Positions 18,197 to 25,105 of a DNA stretch of 56,750 nt are shown one piece after another. The DNA is from Bacteroidota bacterium (lineage in GTDB: Bacteria > Bacteroidota > Ignavibacteria > UBA10030 > BY39), in contig JAUXOG010000090.1 in assembly GCA_030682385.1 (NCBI GenBank), positions 1-56,750 of the forward strand, read 5' to 3'. Each line of letters starts with the position of its first letter. Positions within the stretch are counted from its first letter, which is position 1. The notes under the pieces are model-generated. The model did not search any database and was not told the origin of the DNA. It saw only the letters and a list, made by a program, of their open reading frames with translations. The position numbers and the translations under genes were made by a program.

Positions 18197-19249
18197 ATGT
18201 CGAAGACTAAAGCTATAGCAACCGAACAACTCGATTATACTATAAGCGGAATTAAATTAAAATATGGTATTACAGAAATCATTTTGATGATAGGGTCACA
18301 TTTTTTTAAAATACTTTCATACATAGTTACTTTCATAATTATACTTTCAATCGCAGCCGTTGTTATTCCATATATTGACGGAGCAAAGCAATATCCGATG
18401 TTCCAGTTTATCGCAAAGTCTGCTGACACTGCAACCACTCTGTTGCGTCAGCAAATTCCAACAAAAATAAAGGGGCACGAGGTGGGAATTTGGATGATCA
18501 TTATCGGCGCGTTAATTCTTAAAAGCTCATCCAGAAGTTTTTCAGAGAAGTTGGGTGAAAAAGTTTATTTTATACACTTCAAAAGAAAATATAATTTTTG
18601 GAAATCGCAGCAGCATATTAAAAAAGGGTCTGCAATTACAAGTAAATTAGACCAAACTTTGAATGATTTAGAAAATGCAAAACCTAAAGACAGGGAAGAA
18701 ATATTAAAACAGTTTATAGAAACAAAGAAAAAATTGGATGCGATGGGGAGGGATTTAGCTTTCCTCTCGATTGATGTAGTTGAATCTACAAAGATGAAAG
18801 AGGGTGAGGAGAAAGCTTTTGTTGAACATGATTTCAGAGAATTTAAACGTTTTGTTGATGGCGTGTTACTTTCAAATGATGTTTTGAAAACTACCTGGAC
18901 GCCCGATGGAGTTATGTCGTGCTTTGAACGTGTCGATCAAGCTGTTACTGCCGGGAGGCATGTAATTATCGGACTTGATGCGTTCAATAGAAATATAAAA
19001 AGTATGAGGCGCGATTTTGTTGTGCGGGGTGGTGTGAATTCGGGATTTGTTTATTACGACGAAAGCTTACCACTTGAAGAAATTGCCGACCGGGTAATTG
19101 ATATTGCAGGGCATTTCCAAAAGCATGCGAAGCCGAATTCAATTTGGATAGCTAAGCCATCGATCGAGCCGCTTGCAACTCGCGATGGTTTCCGTCCTAC
19201 TACCGAAGTCGTGGATGGTTACGAGGTTTATGAGTGGAAGAAAGATTGA
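18197..19249 (+). CDS. Membrane protein with class III adenylate/guanylate cyclase-like domain
   Basis: About 350 aa. The ATG at 18197 follows GAAAGGCAGCAAA; a TTG at 18182 would add five residues and overlap the deacetylase gene. Two transmembrane segments lie at about residues 22-56 and 88-105, then a coiled region (LDQTLNDLENAKPKDREEIL). The C-terminal domain (about 180-350) looks like a cyclase homology domain: LAFLSIDVVESTKM, TWTPDGVMSCF, RGGVNSGFVYYDE and VIDIAGHFQKHAKP. The first Asp of the metal pair (SIDVVEST) is present and a second Asp is in TPDGVM. Whether it makes a cyclic nucleotide is untested. Confidence 0.8.
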   Translation: MSKTKAIATEQLDYTISGIKLKYGITEIILMIGSHFFKILSYIVTFIIILSIAAVVIPYIDGAKQYPMFQFIAKSADTATTLLRQQIPTKIKGHEVGIWMIIIGALILKSSSRSFSEKLGEKVYFIHFKRKYNFWKSQQHIKKGSAITSKLDQTLNDLENAKPKDREEILKQFIETKKKLDAMGRDLAFLSIDVVESTKMKEGEEKAFVEHDFREFKRFVDGVLLSNDVLKTTWTPDGVMSCFERVDQAVTAGRHVIIGLDAFNRNIKSMRRDFVVRGGVNSGFVYYDESLPLEEIADRVIDIAGHFQKHAKPNSIWIAKPSIEPLATRDGFRPTTEVVDGYEVYEWKKD

Positions 19250-19327
19250 CGATAGTCATCGAATCGATTTCTCTCCACGTGGTGTCCTAAGAAATAAGAA
19301 TCTTATAATCCGATTTTTTTTAAGAAA

Positions 19328-19957
19328 TTAAATCAAACAGATAATCCTTGATTCATCTGACCATTGCCCGACTTCATTATCTTTTATTAGATATCGCATA
19401 CGATATATGCGCGTCTCGGGTGTATCGGGATTAACGCTTGCCCGCTTATCTTCATAAGGCGATACGTTATCTTTTCCTAATAACGAAAAATTAGTTTCGT
19501 TACCACGCTTGCTTTGTATTACAACCCCGTCGAATTCCGATTTTATCCAATCGAGTCTAACCCTGTCGGGCATTATGGTAGGTGTAAAGGTTGGCTTCAT
19601 GTTTTCGAGTGGTAAACCTTTTCCAAAACCTACTTCTACAGGAACCACACCCAGGTCTTCACCAATCGATTTAGTATAACCCGGCTGGCGTTTAAGTATT
19701 ACAACTTTATCGCGAATACGTTTTTCCATCTGATCGAAAAAATTGTTTTTCTGTTTAACCAATGCCTGCGTGGTGGTTCTACTGTTTTCTACGTCTGTAA
19801 TTTGCTTTGTGGCATCGGTAAGATCAGTTTGAAATTGTGAAATATCGGCTGGCGTTAAACCGATTGTTGCGGCATGAACCTGAGCTTTGTCGATAAAATT
19901 ATCGAACCAAACTAGAAAGCGTTCGTCCGTTTTCGGAAAGTAATCCTTGTTAGGCAT
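19328..19957 (-). CDS. Unrecognised 209-aa protein with FN3-like tail
   Basis: A very strong AGGAGG sits seven bases before the ATG. No signal peptide. The N-terminal half (about 1-90) is alpha-helical and charged (FLVWFDNFIDKAQVHAATIG, DLTDATKQITDVENSRTTTQ). The C-terminal part (about 120-209) is beta-rich and ends YRMRYLIKDNEVGQWSDESR, resembling the last strands of a fibronectin-III domain. I do not recognise the family or a function. The 845 bp upstream contain no convincing gene but hold paired palindromes, a degenerate 21-bp tandem array and a MITE. The convergent cyclase-like gene ends 78 bp away. Confidence 0.7.
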   Translation of the reverse strand: MPNKDYFPKTDERFLVWFDNFIDKAQVHAATIGLTPADISQFQTDLTDATKQITDVENSRTTTQALVKQKNNFFDQMEKRIRDKVVILKRQPGYTKSIGEDLGVVPVEVGFGKGLPLENMKPTFTPTIMPDRVRLDWIKSEFDGVVIQSKRGNETNFSLLGKDNVSPYEDKRASVNPDTPETRIYRMRYLIKDNEVGQWSDESRIICLI

Positions 19958-19987
19958 AATATCCTCCTATTGTTTTTGTTTTTGTTT

Positions 19988-20017
19988 TCCGCCAAAGGCG
20001 GATCCGCCTATGGCGGA
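19988..20017. repeat. Two tandem 15-bp GC-rich palindromes
   Basis: Two head-to-tail units of TCCGCC-NNN-GGCGGA (19988-20002 with AAA loop, 20003-20017 with TAT loop). The same 15-bp unit occurs inside MITE copy A (20614-20628) and in an attC-like site (23452-23466). They lie about 30 bp upstream of the minus-strand gene start at 19957. Confidence 0.8.
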
Positions 20018-20054
20018 GTTATTTGTGTCGAAGTATTTACAAAAACTCCCTGTA

Positions 20055-20411
20055 TCAAATCCCGAATTGCTTATACAATATCCCGAAATAACTTTTCCAA
20101 AATCTGTAACCCCATGTTGAAGGTTTAAAATGTTTGTCGGTAGGTTAAAAAGTGTTGCGGGATTCCTATGACTGTAAAGATAAATAAACCGTATATGAGA
20201 GACATCCCGCGAGGGGACGTGGGTTTGAAACAGACACACATCGTAATCCGAGGAGAGATGAAGGAAGGGGAAAAAAGGTATCGGGGTTTGGAATAACCAT
20301 TTTGGGATTTGGAAAGAAGAGTTTGGGAAGGGGTAAAACTGTTTCGGGAAAGTTCCGAGACAGAAGAGAAAAGCCCCTGAACTAAATGGGAAAGTAAATA
20401 TCTTCGTTTTT
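20055..20411. repeat. Degenerate 21-bp tandem repeat array
   Basis: About 17 units of exactly 21 bp. The register is clearest at 20265-20390, where GGG ends units at 20285, 20306, 20327, 20348 and 20390, and units open with AAGGGG, GTTTGG, ATTTGG, AAGGGG and AAAG. Upstream, the unit at 20223-20243 opens GTTTGAAA, and CCCG occurs at 20061 and 20082, again 21 bp apart. Units are heavily diverged. A minus-strand frame through 20125-20469 is open, but its peptide is low-complexity with no usable ribosome binding site, so I treat the array as non-coding. Nothing else is seen between the array and the MITE at 20526. Confidence 0.7.
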
Positions 20412-20525
20412 TAGTCATTTTAGACGTTTTTATTGAATGAATATAGCTGGGAGGCGGACCTGTCTGCATGCCACACAGGTAAACTGCGGTGTTGTAAAAC
20501 TGTATTTCAATATAATATGTTATTA

Positions 20526-20658
20526 ACTGAAGTTACGCAGAATCGACTTTTTGTCATGTTGAGCGAAGCGAAACATCTAAAAACAGCTCAAAATTGAGGT
20601 TTAAGATTCTTCATCCGCCTTTGGCGGATTCAGAATGACTGTTCTGCGTAACTTCAGT
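20526..20658 (+). mobile_element. MITE copy A (133 bp, non-autonomous)
   Basis: Terminal inverted repeats ACTGAAGTTACGCAGAA / TTCTGCGTAACTTCAGT (17 bp, perfect) are flanked by a 5-bp direct repeat TATTA (20521-20525 and 20659-20663). There is no ORF. The interior carries TGTCATGTTGAGCGAAGCG and, near the right end, a 15-bp TCCGCC-TTT-GGCGGA palindrome absent from copy B at the equivalent position. The transposase family is not identifiable from the inverted repeat alone. Confidence 0.9.
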
Positions 20659-20765
20659 TATTAACCATAAGTCAAGAAAAAAATTTTATAAAACACTTGA
20701 CTGAAACTCAAAAATAATATATATTAACTCAAGTTTATATAAAAACGCAATGCGTACTTACAGTA

Positions 20766-20772
20766 GTTATGC
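20766..20772 (+). other. Core site GTTATGC opening cassette 1
   Basis: GTTATGCGATAGCAC is complementary at 14 of 15 positions to GTGCCATCGCATAAC at the end of the AbiV-like gene. It is therefore the left junction of cassette 1. No left partner (RYYYAAC) is found upstream, so this could be the right half of an attI or of a truncated attC. MITE copy A ends 108 bp upstream. Confidence 0.65.
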
Positions 20773-20802
20773 GATAGCACGTATTCTTAAACGACAGGAC
20801 CG

Positions 20803-21453
20803 GTGAACAAAATGAATGAAGCTAAACTATTTCGGTTAGTGTGGCTGGCATTCCAAAACGCGTTACGACTCCATGAGGACTCCCAGATTCTATATCATAG
20901 AAAGTCATATCCGAGTGCTTTTTTCGTCTCAGTCCTTGCAGCGGAAGAGTATGGCAAGATGCAGATGCTCGATTTTCTGTACGAGAATAACTATCAATCT
21001 GATCCAGATGTCGAGAATCAGGTTCTCCGTGAAATCTATTCTCACATGTGGAAACAGCATCATTTCCGTCAAGATGTGTGGTCATTTCTGTTCGGAGGTT
21101 CCCTGCATAGGAAGCTTCCAGTGGATAATCTTGAGAGCCTTAAGCAGAAAGCGATCTATGTAGGTCTGCCACGCAGCAAACGAAAAATCAATCTCAGAGG
21201 ACGAATCATTGCCCCTTTTGATGTTTCAGCGAAACAGGCGCAAAAGCAGATTACGCTTCTAAATGACTTGCTGCTGGAGCGAGTTCTTGGAGTCCGAGCA
21301 GGGTATTACTCTTGGGACACTCTGGAGGTTGAAGGGTTTTCAAAGAAACGCTTTGCTGACAGACTAATGAATCGTTGGACATATTCTGGCAGGGCTGCCA
21401 TAAAGAGGTTCAAAAAAAGGTATCGAATAACAGGAAGACGTGCCATCGCATAA
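20803..21453 (+). CDS. AbiV-family abortive infection protein (HEPN-like)
   Basis: 216 aa. The N-terminal helical domain has the AbiV signature AFFVSVLAAEEYGKMQMLDF, with Glu48-Glu49 and Gly51-Lys52, in a helical frame of the kind seen in HEPN-like small defence proteins. AbiV of Lactococcus blocks phage translation; here the role is inferred only from family likeness. The C-terminus is strongly basic (RAAIKRFKKRYRITGRRA). The start may be GTG at 20803 or ATG at 20812; neither has an ideal ribosome binding site. It is the only gene of cassette 1, and the attC-like inverse core overlaps its last codons. Composition is richer in G+C than flanking genes, consistent with transfer. Confidence 0.75.
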   Translation: MNKMNEAKLFRLVWLAFQNALRLHEDSQILYHRKSYPSAFFVSVLAAEEYGKMQMLDFLYENNYQSDPDVENQVLREIYSHMWKQHHFRQDVWSFLFGGSLHRKLPVDNLESLKQKAIYVGLPRSKRKINLRGRIIAPFDVSAKQAQKQITLLNDLLLERVLGVRAGYYSWDTLEVEGFSKKRFADRLMNRWTYSGRAAIKRFKKRYRITGRRAIA

Positions 21454-21550
21454 CACCGAAAAACTACGACGCTAGTTCATTTGGTAAGTCAACGCACATG
21501 CTTACGCACGACAATGAATATAGAACTCGCTCATCCGCCCCACGTTAGGC
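21448..21550 (+). other. attC-like site 1 (103 bp)
   Basis: Runs from GCATAAC (21448-21454) to GTTAGGC (21544-21550). The left shoulder ACTACGACGCTAG resembles the shoulders of the other sites (AACAACGCCGCTGG, ATAACGACGCTGG). Inner pairing is modest (AGTTC/GAACT). It separates the AbiV-like gene from the WD40 gene. Confidence 0.65.
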
Positions 21551-21590
21551 GCAATTGTTTTGCTCTCACAACAGAAAGGAAAATAGTAAC

Positions 21591-22568
21591 ATGAAGAAGT
21601 CTAAGCTCTACTCGTTTCTAATCTTAGTTGGACTTTGCTCGGTAGTGTTTGCTCAAAAAAAAGAGCCTATACTTCTTACTACGCTAACTGGACACACGGA
21701 GAAAGTCAGTTCGCTTGCCATTAGCTCGGATGGCCATTGGCTTGCCAGCGGTAGCGACAGTAAAGATATTTTTGGCGAGCACGGCACATTTGAAATTATC
21801 ATCTGGAATTTAAAGACAAACAAAATTCTGTACCATCTTTCTGGACACGAAGCGTCAATCCAGTCTCTGGCTTTCAACCCTGATGGAAGCACTCTCGTAA
21901 GCGGCGACTCCAAAGGAACCCTCAAGGTCTGGGATGTTCTAACAGGTCTAGAAATAACATCATCAAAGGAGAATGAGTGGCTCAACACTCTGGTTTTCAC
22001 TCCAAATGGCAAACTCATTATTGGGGAAGAGAATTTTGCCAAGAAGCTCAAGGTATGGACAGCAAATCCGCTTCAGCTGATAGCACAGATTACGGTGGGT
22101 GTGGAAACTAACAACATTGACATAAGCCCGACTGGCGAGATGATTGCCATCGGGTGCTACAAGCAGTTCAAGATATGGTCATTTCCTCAAAAAGATTTCC
22201 TAAAGTCAAATGACTTTGAATCTCGCATTCACTGTGTCAAATACTCCCCAAATGGAAAACTGATTGCTGGAGGATTAGGCGAAGGCGACATCGTTCTTTG
22301 GGAGACCGACCAATACACGCCAATTGCAACACTTAAAGGTCACTTTCTACCTGTACTAAGCGTATCATTTAGCAGAGATAATTCTTTGTTGGTCAGTGGC
22401 AGTTCAGACCAAACCATAAGACTCTGGGACATCAAGAAACAGGTGGAGCTTTCTTCACTCGTGAATCAACACAAAGGCAATATAAGCGCTGTTTGTTTTA
22501 GCCCAACAGAGAACGTTTTTTTCTCAACGGGTGAGGACGGTTCAATCAAGGTTTGGAAACTGCGCTAA
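21591..22568 (+). CDS. Exported WD40-repeat protein
   Basis: 325 aa from the ATG at 21591, which follows AAAGGAAAATAGTAAC; an upstream in-frame TTG would spoil the signal peptide. Signal peptide is about residues 1-22 (cut after VFA). Six to seven WD40 blades follow, with repeated phrases such as SSLAISSDGHWLASGS, QSLAFNPDGSTLVSGD, VLSVSFSRDNSLLVSGSSDQ and SAVCFSPTENVFFSTGEDGS, each closing IRLWD/IKVWK. WD40 propellers are binding scaffolds; no partner domain is fused. It opens cassette 2 and is followed by a membrane-protein gene with no attC between them, so the two travel as one unit. Confidence 0.85.
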   Translation: MKKSKLYSFLILVGLCSVVFAQKKEPILLTTLTGHTEKVSSLAISSDGHWLASGSDSKDIFGEHGTFEIIIWNLKTNKILYHLSGHEASIQSLAFNPDGSTLVSGDSKGTLKVWDVLTGLEITSSKENEWLNTLVFTPNGKLIIGEENFAKKLKVWTANPLQLIAQITVGVETNNIDISPTGEMIAIGCYKQFKIWSFPQKDFLKSNDFESRIHCVKYSPNGKLIAGGLGEGDIVLWETDQYTPIATLKGHFLPVLSVSFSRDNSLLVSGSSDQTIRLWDIKKQVELSSLVNQHKGNISAVCFSPTENVFFSTGEDGSIKVWKLR

Positions 22569-22596
22569 CACACTGCTCGCATATGGAGAAATCACA

Positions 22597-23160
22597 ATGA
22601 ATGATAAACCAACATTTCCCTGGAAAAAAACGATCATAGTGTCTGCATCCTTCGGCGCTGTCTTTGCAATTGTTTCGGCACTTTTTTTAGTCGCTTATCT
22701 TTGGTTTGAATCACGCCCGAAGCCTCCGATCCCTTGGAACAAAAGTGCACTTGTCGCAGCTTACGATTTCCTCGATACAGAAGGAGATGACAACTCACTC
22801 GTTTTCTCATACACTCTTGAGAACAACACAGATGCCGATTATAATGCCACCGAAAGCCAATCTCTTACAATAATGGCAAACATTGAAGATCAGAACATCC
22901 TGAGACAATCGGCTGGTAAAAATGATCCAATAAAACTTGATTACCCCATCTTTGTGCCTTCCAAGCATAAAGTCCGTATCAAAGTTCATTTCGGGTACTC
23001 CCTCGAACATCCTATCAAGCCAAGAGGTGTGAACGAAGATAAAAAAGTGTTTCGTAAATCTCTTGAGAGTTACTTAAATACAGAAGCACCGTCTCTTCAC
23101 GGCTTTGTCATCTTTGATCACTCAAGGAGATTTGAGATTTCCTTACCAAAGGGATGGTGA
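22597..23160 (+). CDS. Single-pass membrane protein, unrecognised, second gene of cassette 2
   Basis: 187 aa from ATG 22597, preceded by TATGGAGAAATCAC; the frame is open upstream but there overlaps the WD40 gene. One transmembrane segment (about residues 14-36), short cytoplasmic N-terminus (MNDKPTFPWKK), then a soluble beta-rich domain (SLVFSYTLENNTDADYNATE through GFVIFDHSRRFEISLP). That looks like an extracytoplasmic binding domain, but I do not recognise a family. Gap to the WD40 gene is 28 bp with no attC, so they are probably co-expressed partners. Confidence 0.65.
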   Translation: MNDKPTFPWKKTIIVSASFGAVFAIVSALFLVAYLWFESRPKPPIPWNKSALVAAYDFLDTEGDDNSLVFSYTLENNTDADYNATESQSLTIMANIEDQNILRQSAGKNDPIKLDYPIFVPSKHKVRIKVHFGYSLEHPIKPRGVNEDKKVFRKSLESYLNTEAPSLHGFVIFDHSRRFEISLPKGW

Positions 23161-23188
23161 CTGTGACCTCAGCAAGCAAAACAACTGC

Positions 23189-23324
23189 GCCTAACAGCAG
23201 GCATTACGATGCTCACTTATTTTGAAAATATGGAAATTAAAGTGCTCATTCCATTTGTTTTGCCGCAAGAGGAATGAGTTAATTATAGCGGCAAAACAAA
23301 CGGCGTGCTTACAAAACGTTGGGC
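23189..23324 (+). other. attC-like site 2 (136 bp)
   Basis: From GCCTAAC (23189-23195) to GTTGGGC (23318-23324). A 13-bp stem TTTGTTTTGCCGC/GCGGCAAAACAAA lies in its centre. The preceding TGCGCCTAAC is the exact complement of the 10 bases GTTAGGCGCA that open cassette 2. Confidence 0.6.
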
Positions 23325-23500
23325 AGACATTCGCTCGCGTTCGCTCGCGCATAAGCGTCTGCCCAACGGCGAGCGGGCTTCGCCCTCGTTGGGCGACAAG
23401 CTTCGCTTCGCGAACGTCGCCCAACATCGGGAACAACGGCAAACGCTCCCTTCCGCCTTCGGCGGAGGTCGCGCTTCGTTGTTCCCGCTCGCCGTTAGGC
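23318..23500 (+). other. Two gene-less mini-cassettes or nested attC hairpins
   Basis: GTTGGGCAGAC (from 23318) pairs with GTCTGCCCAAC (to 23367), and GTTGGGCGAC (from 23388) pairs with GTCGCCCAAC (to 23425). Each unit therefore obeys the cassette complementarity rule but has room for no gene. The second closes with an 82-bp attC-like site, 23419-23500, with an 11-bp stem CGGGAACAACG/CGTTGTTCCCG and a TCCGCC-TTC-GGCGGA palindrome (23452-23466) at its tip. The first closes with only a 34-bp hairpin (23361-23394), short for an attC. This accounts for the gene-free 369 bp before the next ORF. Confidence 0.5.
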
Positions 23501-23529
23501 GAAATGCCTTTTAAATTATTGGTGTAAAT

Positions 23530-23937
23530 ATGATAAACTGGTCTCGTGTTTTGAAAATCATAGCAAAGATATTGGGCGTTTGTCTAGTACTTTGGGGAAT
23601 TGCGTTCGGTGTATTTGGAATTATTCTTGGCATTGACCTATATATCCCTGGGCTAGAAGCCAAATTTCTCGCAATATTAATATGTATATATGCAATCGGT
23701 ACAGGTATTCTGTATTGGCTTCCCAACGAAAACGTCCTCCCCCACAAAAAGATTTATCTCATGCTTACACTTATCCCGTTTGTGGGCGGGATCATTATGT
23801 CAGCATATGAAGTTCTAATACATGGTATCGATTCTCCTTTTGTGGAGGATCTAGCAATCTTTTGGGTCTTAATAATGATATGTTTGTCTTTAGCAGCTCC
23901 TGTTTCTCTTCTACTTCACATGAAATCAAAACAATAA
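23530..23937 (+). CDS. Four-helix membrane protein, unrecognised (cassette 3)
   Basis: 135 aa with four hydrophobic segments at about residues 12-36, 42-62, 75-95 and 106-130. The third starts YLMLTLIPFVGGIIMSAYEV. No catalytic motif or family is recognised. The ATG lies 36 bp after the cassette core GTTAGGC, typical spacing for a cassette gene, with a weak GGTG ribosome binding site. The attC-like site begins 24 bp after the stop. It could be a defence effector or immunity protein, as small membrane proteins in such arrays often are, but that is speculation. Confidence 0.65.
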   Translation: MINWSRVLKIIAKILGVCLVLWGIAFGVFGIILGIDLYIPGLEAKFLAILICIYAIGTGILYWLPNENVLPHKKIYLMLTLIPFVGGIIMSAYEVLIHGIDSPFVEDLAIFWVLIMICLSLAAPVSLLLHMKSKQ

Positions 23938-23961
23938 TAAGAAAAATATACGAGGCACTTC

Positions 23962-24091
23962 GCCTAACACGGCAAACAACGCCGCTGGAAATGTCATGGT
24001 TAGAAAAAGCCTCGCTCAATGCTTTTGCTCACGAGGAATTTGTCATTTGATAGTTCACAAAAGCAATGCGTTGTTTGCCGAAACGTTATGT
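23962..24091 (+). other. attC-like site (130 bp) closing cassette 3
   Basis: GCCTAAC (23962-23968) to GTTATGT (24085-24091), with a 13-bp perfect inner stem CGGCAAACAACGC/GCGTTGTTTGCCG. This is the best-formed attC of the array. GGCACTTCGCCTAAC complements the cassette opening GTTAGGCGAAATGCC at 14 of 15 bases. Confidence 0.75.
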
Positions 24092-24154
24092 GCCATTGTG
24101 CCCGCTAATGATCCGGGAATTTTGTATATTAGATGAAAATTAGAAAGCCAACGA

Positions 24155-25105
24155 ATGACGGTTACAACAATCAAAAAACCGGAGTCCAAAGTTAAATACT
24201 CAACGCCCAATACCACAAGTATTCTAAAAGACAGCGGTCTCTGCCAAGCGAAGGAATACTTCAGGCACAAGGATGTAATTCTCTTCGAGGGCGACACTCT
24301 CAATGAATATCTTTTCAACCGAGAATTTATTGACCTGATCGTTACTTCACCACCATACAACGTTGGCATACAATACAACTCTCACAAAGATGAGCTAACA
24401 TATGAAGATTACTTGGAGTTTTCTGAAAAGTGGTTTCGGAATTGCTATAAGTGGACAAAGCCTCAAGGACGTCTAATTCTTAACATTCCACTTGATAAGA
24501 ACAAAGGTGGTCAACGAAGTGTTGGCGCCGACCTGACTACGATAGCTCAAAAAGTTGGCTGGAAATATCACTCAACAATTGTTTGGAATGAGGGCAATAT
24601 TTCTCGGCGCACAGCTTGGGGTTCTTGGTTGTCCGCATCTGCGCCGTTTGTCATTGCTCCTGTAGAACTCATAGTCGTTCTCTACAAGGATAGCTGGAAG
24701 AAAACAACTGGCAGTAGAGTTTCTGACATCAAACGTCAGGAGTTTATGGATTGGACTAACGGAGTCTGGACATTCAATGGTGAGAGCGGCAAACGAGTCG
24801 GTCATCCTGCTCCTTTTCCCCGAGAACTTCCCCATCGTGCAATCAAATTATTTAGCTTCGTTAGAGACGTTGTCTTTGATCCCTTCTGTGGTAGTGGGAC
24901 AACTCTTATCGAGTCAGCTAACAATAATCGCATCGGTATTGGCGTTGAGATCGACAAACATTACTGTGAATTAGCAAAAAACAGAATCTTGAACGAAACA
25001 GGAACACTCAACTTTGAAAAAGAAACCAATAAGCCAAAGAAACCTAATAATGGAGTATTTCCAAAAACATCCCAACAGAAATATTCCGCATCCGGAAATC
25101 GTTGA
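24155..25105 (+). CDS. Site-specific DNA methyltransferase (TSPPY, beta-class order)
   Basis: 316 aa. It transfers a methyl group from S-adenosylmethionine to an exocyclic amino group (cytosine-N4 or adenine-N6). Catalytic motif IV is TSPPY at residues 64-68; the AdoMet-binding motif I, DPFCGSGTT, comes later at 242-250, the beta-class order. The HPAPFPRELPHR phrase before motif I is common in this group. TSPPY favours N4-cytosine but does not prove it. The 3' end overlaps the HNH nuclease gene by 92 bp in another frame, which ties the two as a modification-restriction pair. It lies 64 bp inside cassette 4. Confidence 0.92.
   Translation: MTVTTIKKPESKVKYSTPNTTSILKDSGLCQAKEYFRHKDVILFEGDTLNEYLFNREFIDLIVTSPPYNVGIQYNSHKDELTYEDYLEFSEKWFRNCYKWTKPQGRLILNIPLDKNKGGQRSVGADLTTIAQKVGWKYHSTIVWNEGNISRRTAWGSWLSASAPFVIAPVELIVVLYKDSWKKTTGSRVSDIKRQEFMDWTNGVWTFNGESGKRVGHPAPFPRELPHRAIKLFSFVRDVVFDPFCGSGTTLIESANNNRIGIGVEIDKHYCELAKNRILNETGTLNFEKETNKPKKPNNGVFPKTSQQKYSASGNR

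Noticed and set aside
20055-20411. CRISPR array
   Set aside because: The units are 21 bp and all positions drift; there is no constant repeat alternating with unique spacers, and no cas gene is nearby.
20125-20469. Minus-strand 114-codon open frame across the 21-bp array
   Set aside because: Low-complexity peptide, no ribosome binding site, start lies in unrelated DNA; the openness follows from the repeat period being a multiple of three.
19958-20802. Integron integrase or attI at the left of the cassette array
   Set aside because: No tyrosine recombinase frame is present on either strand; only the simple core GTTATGC at 20766 is seen.
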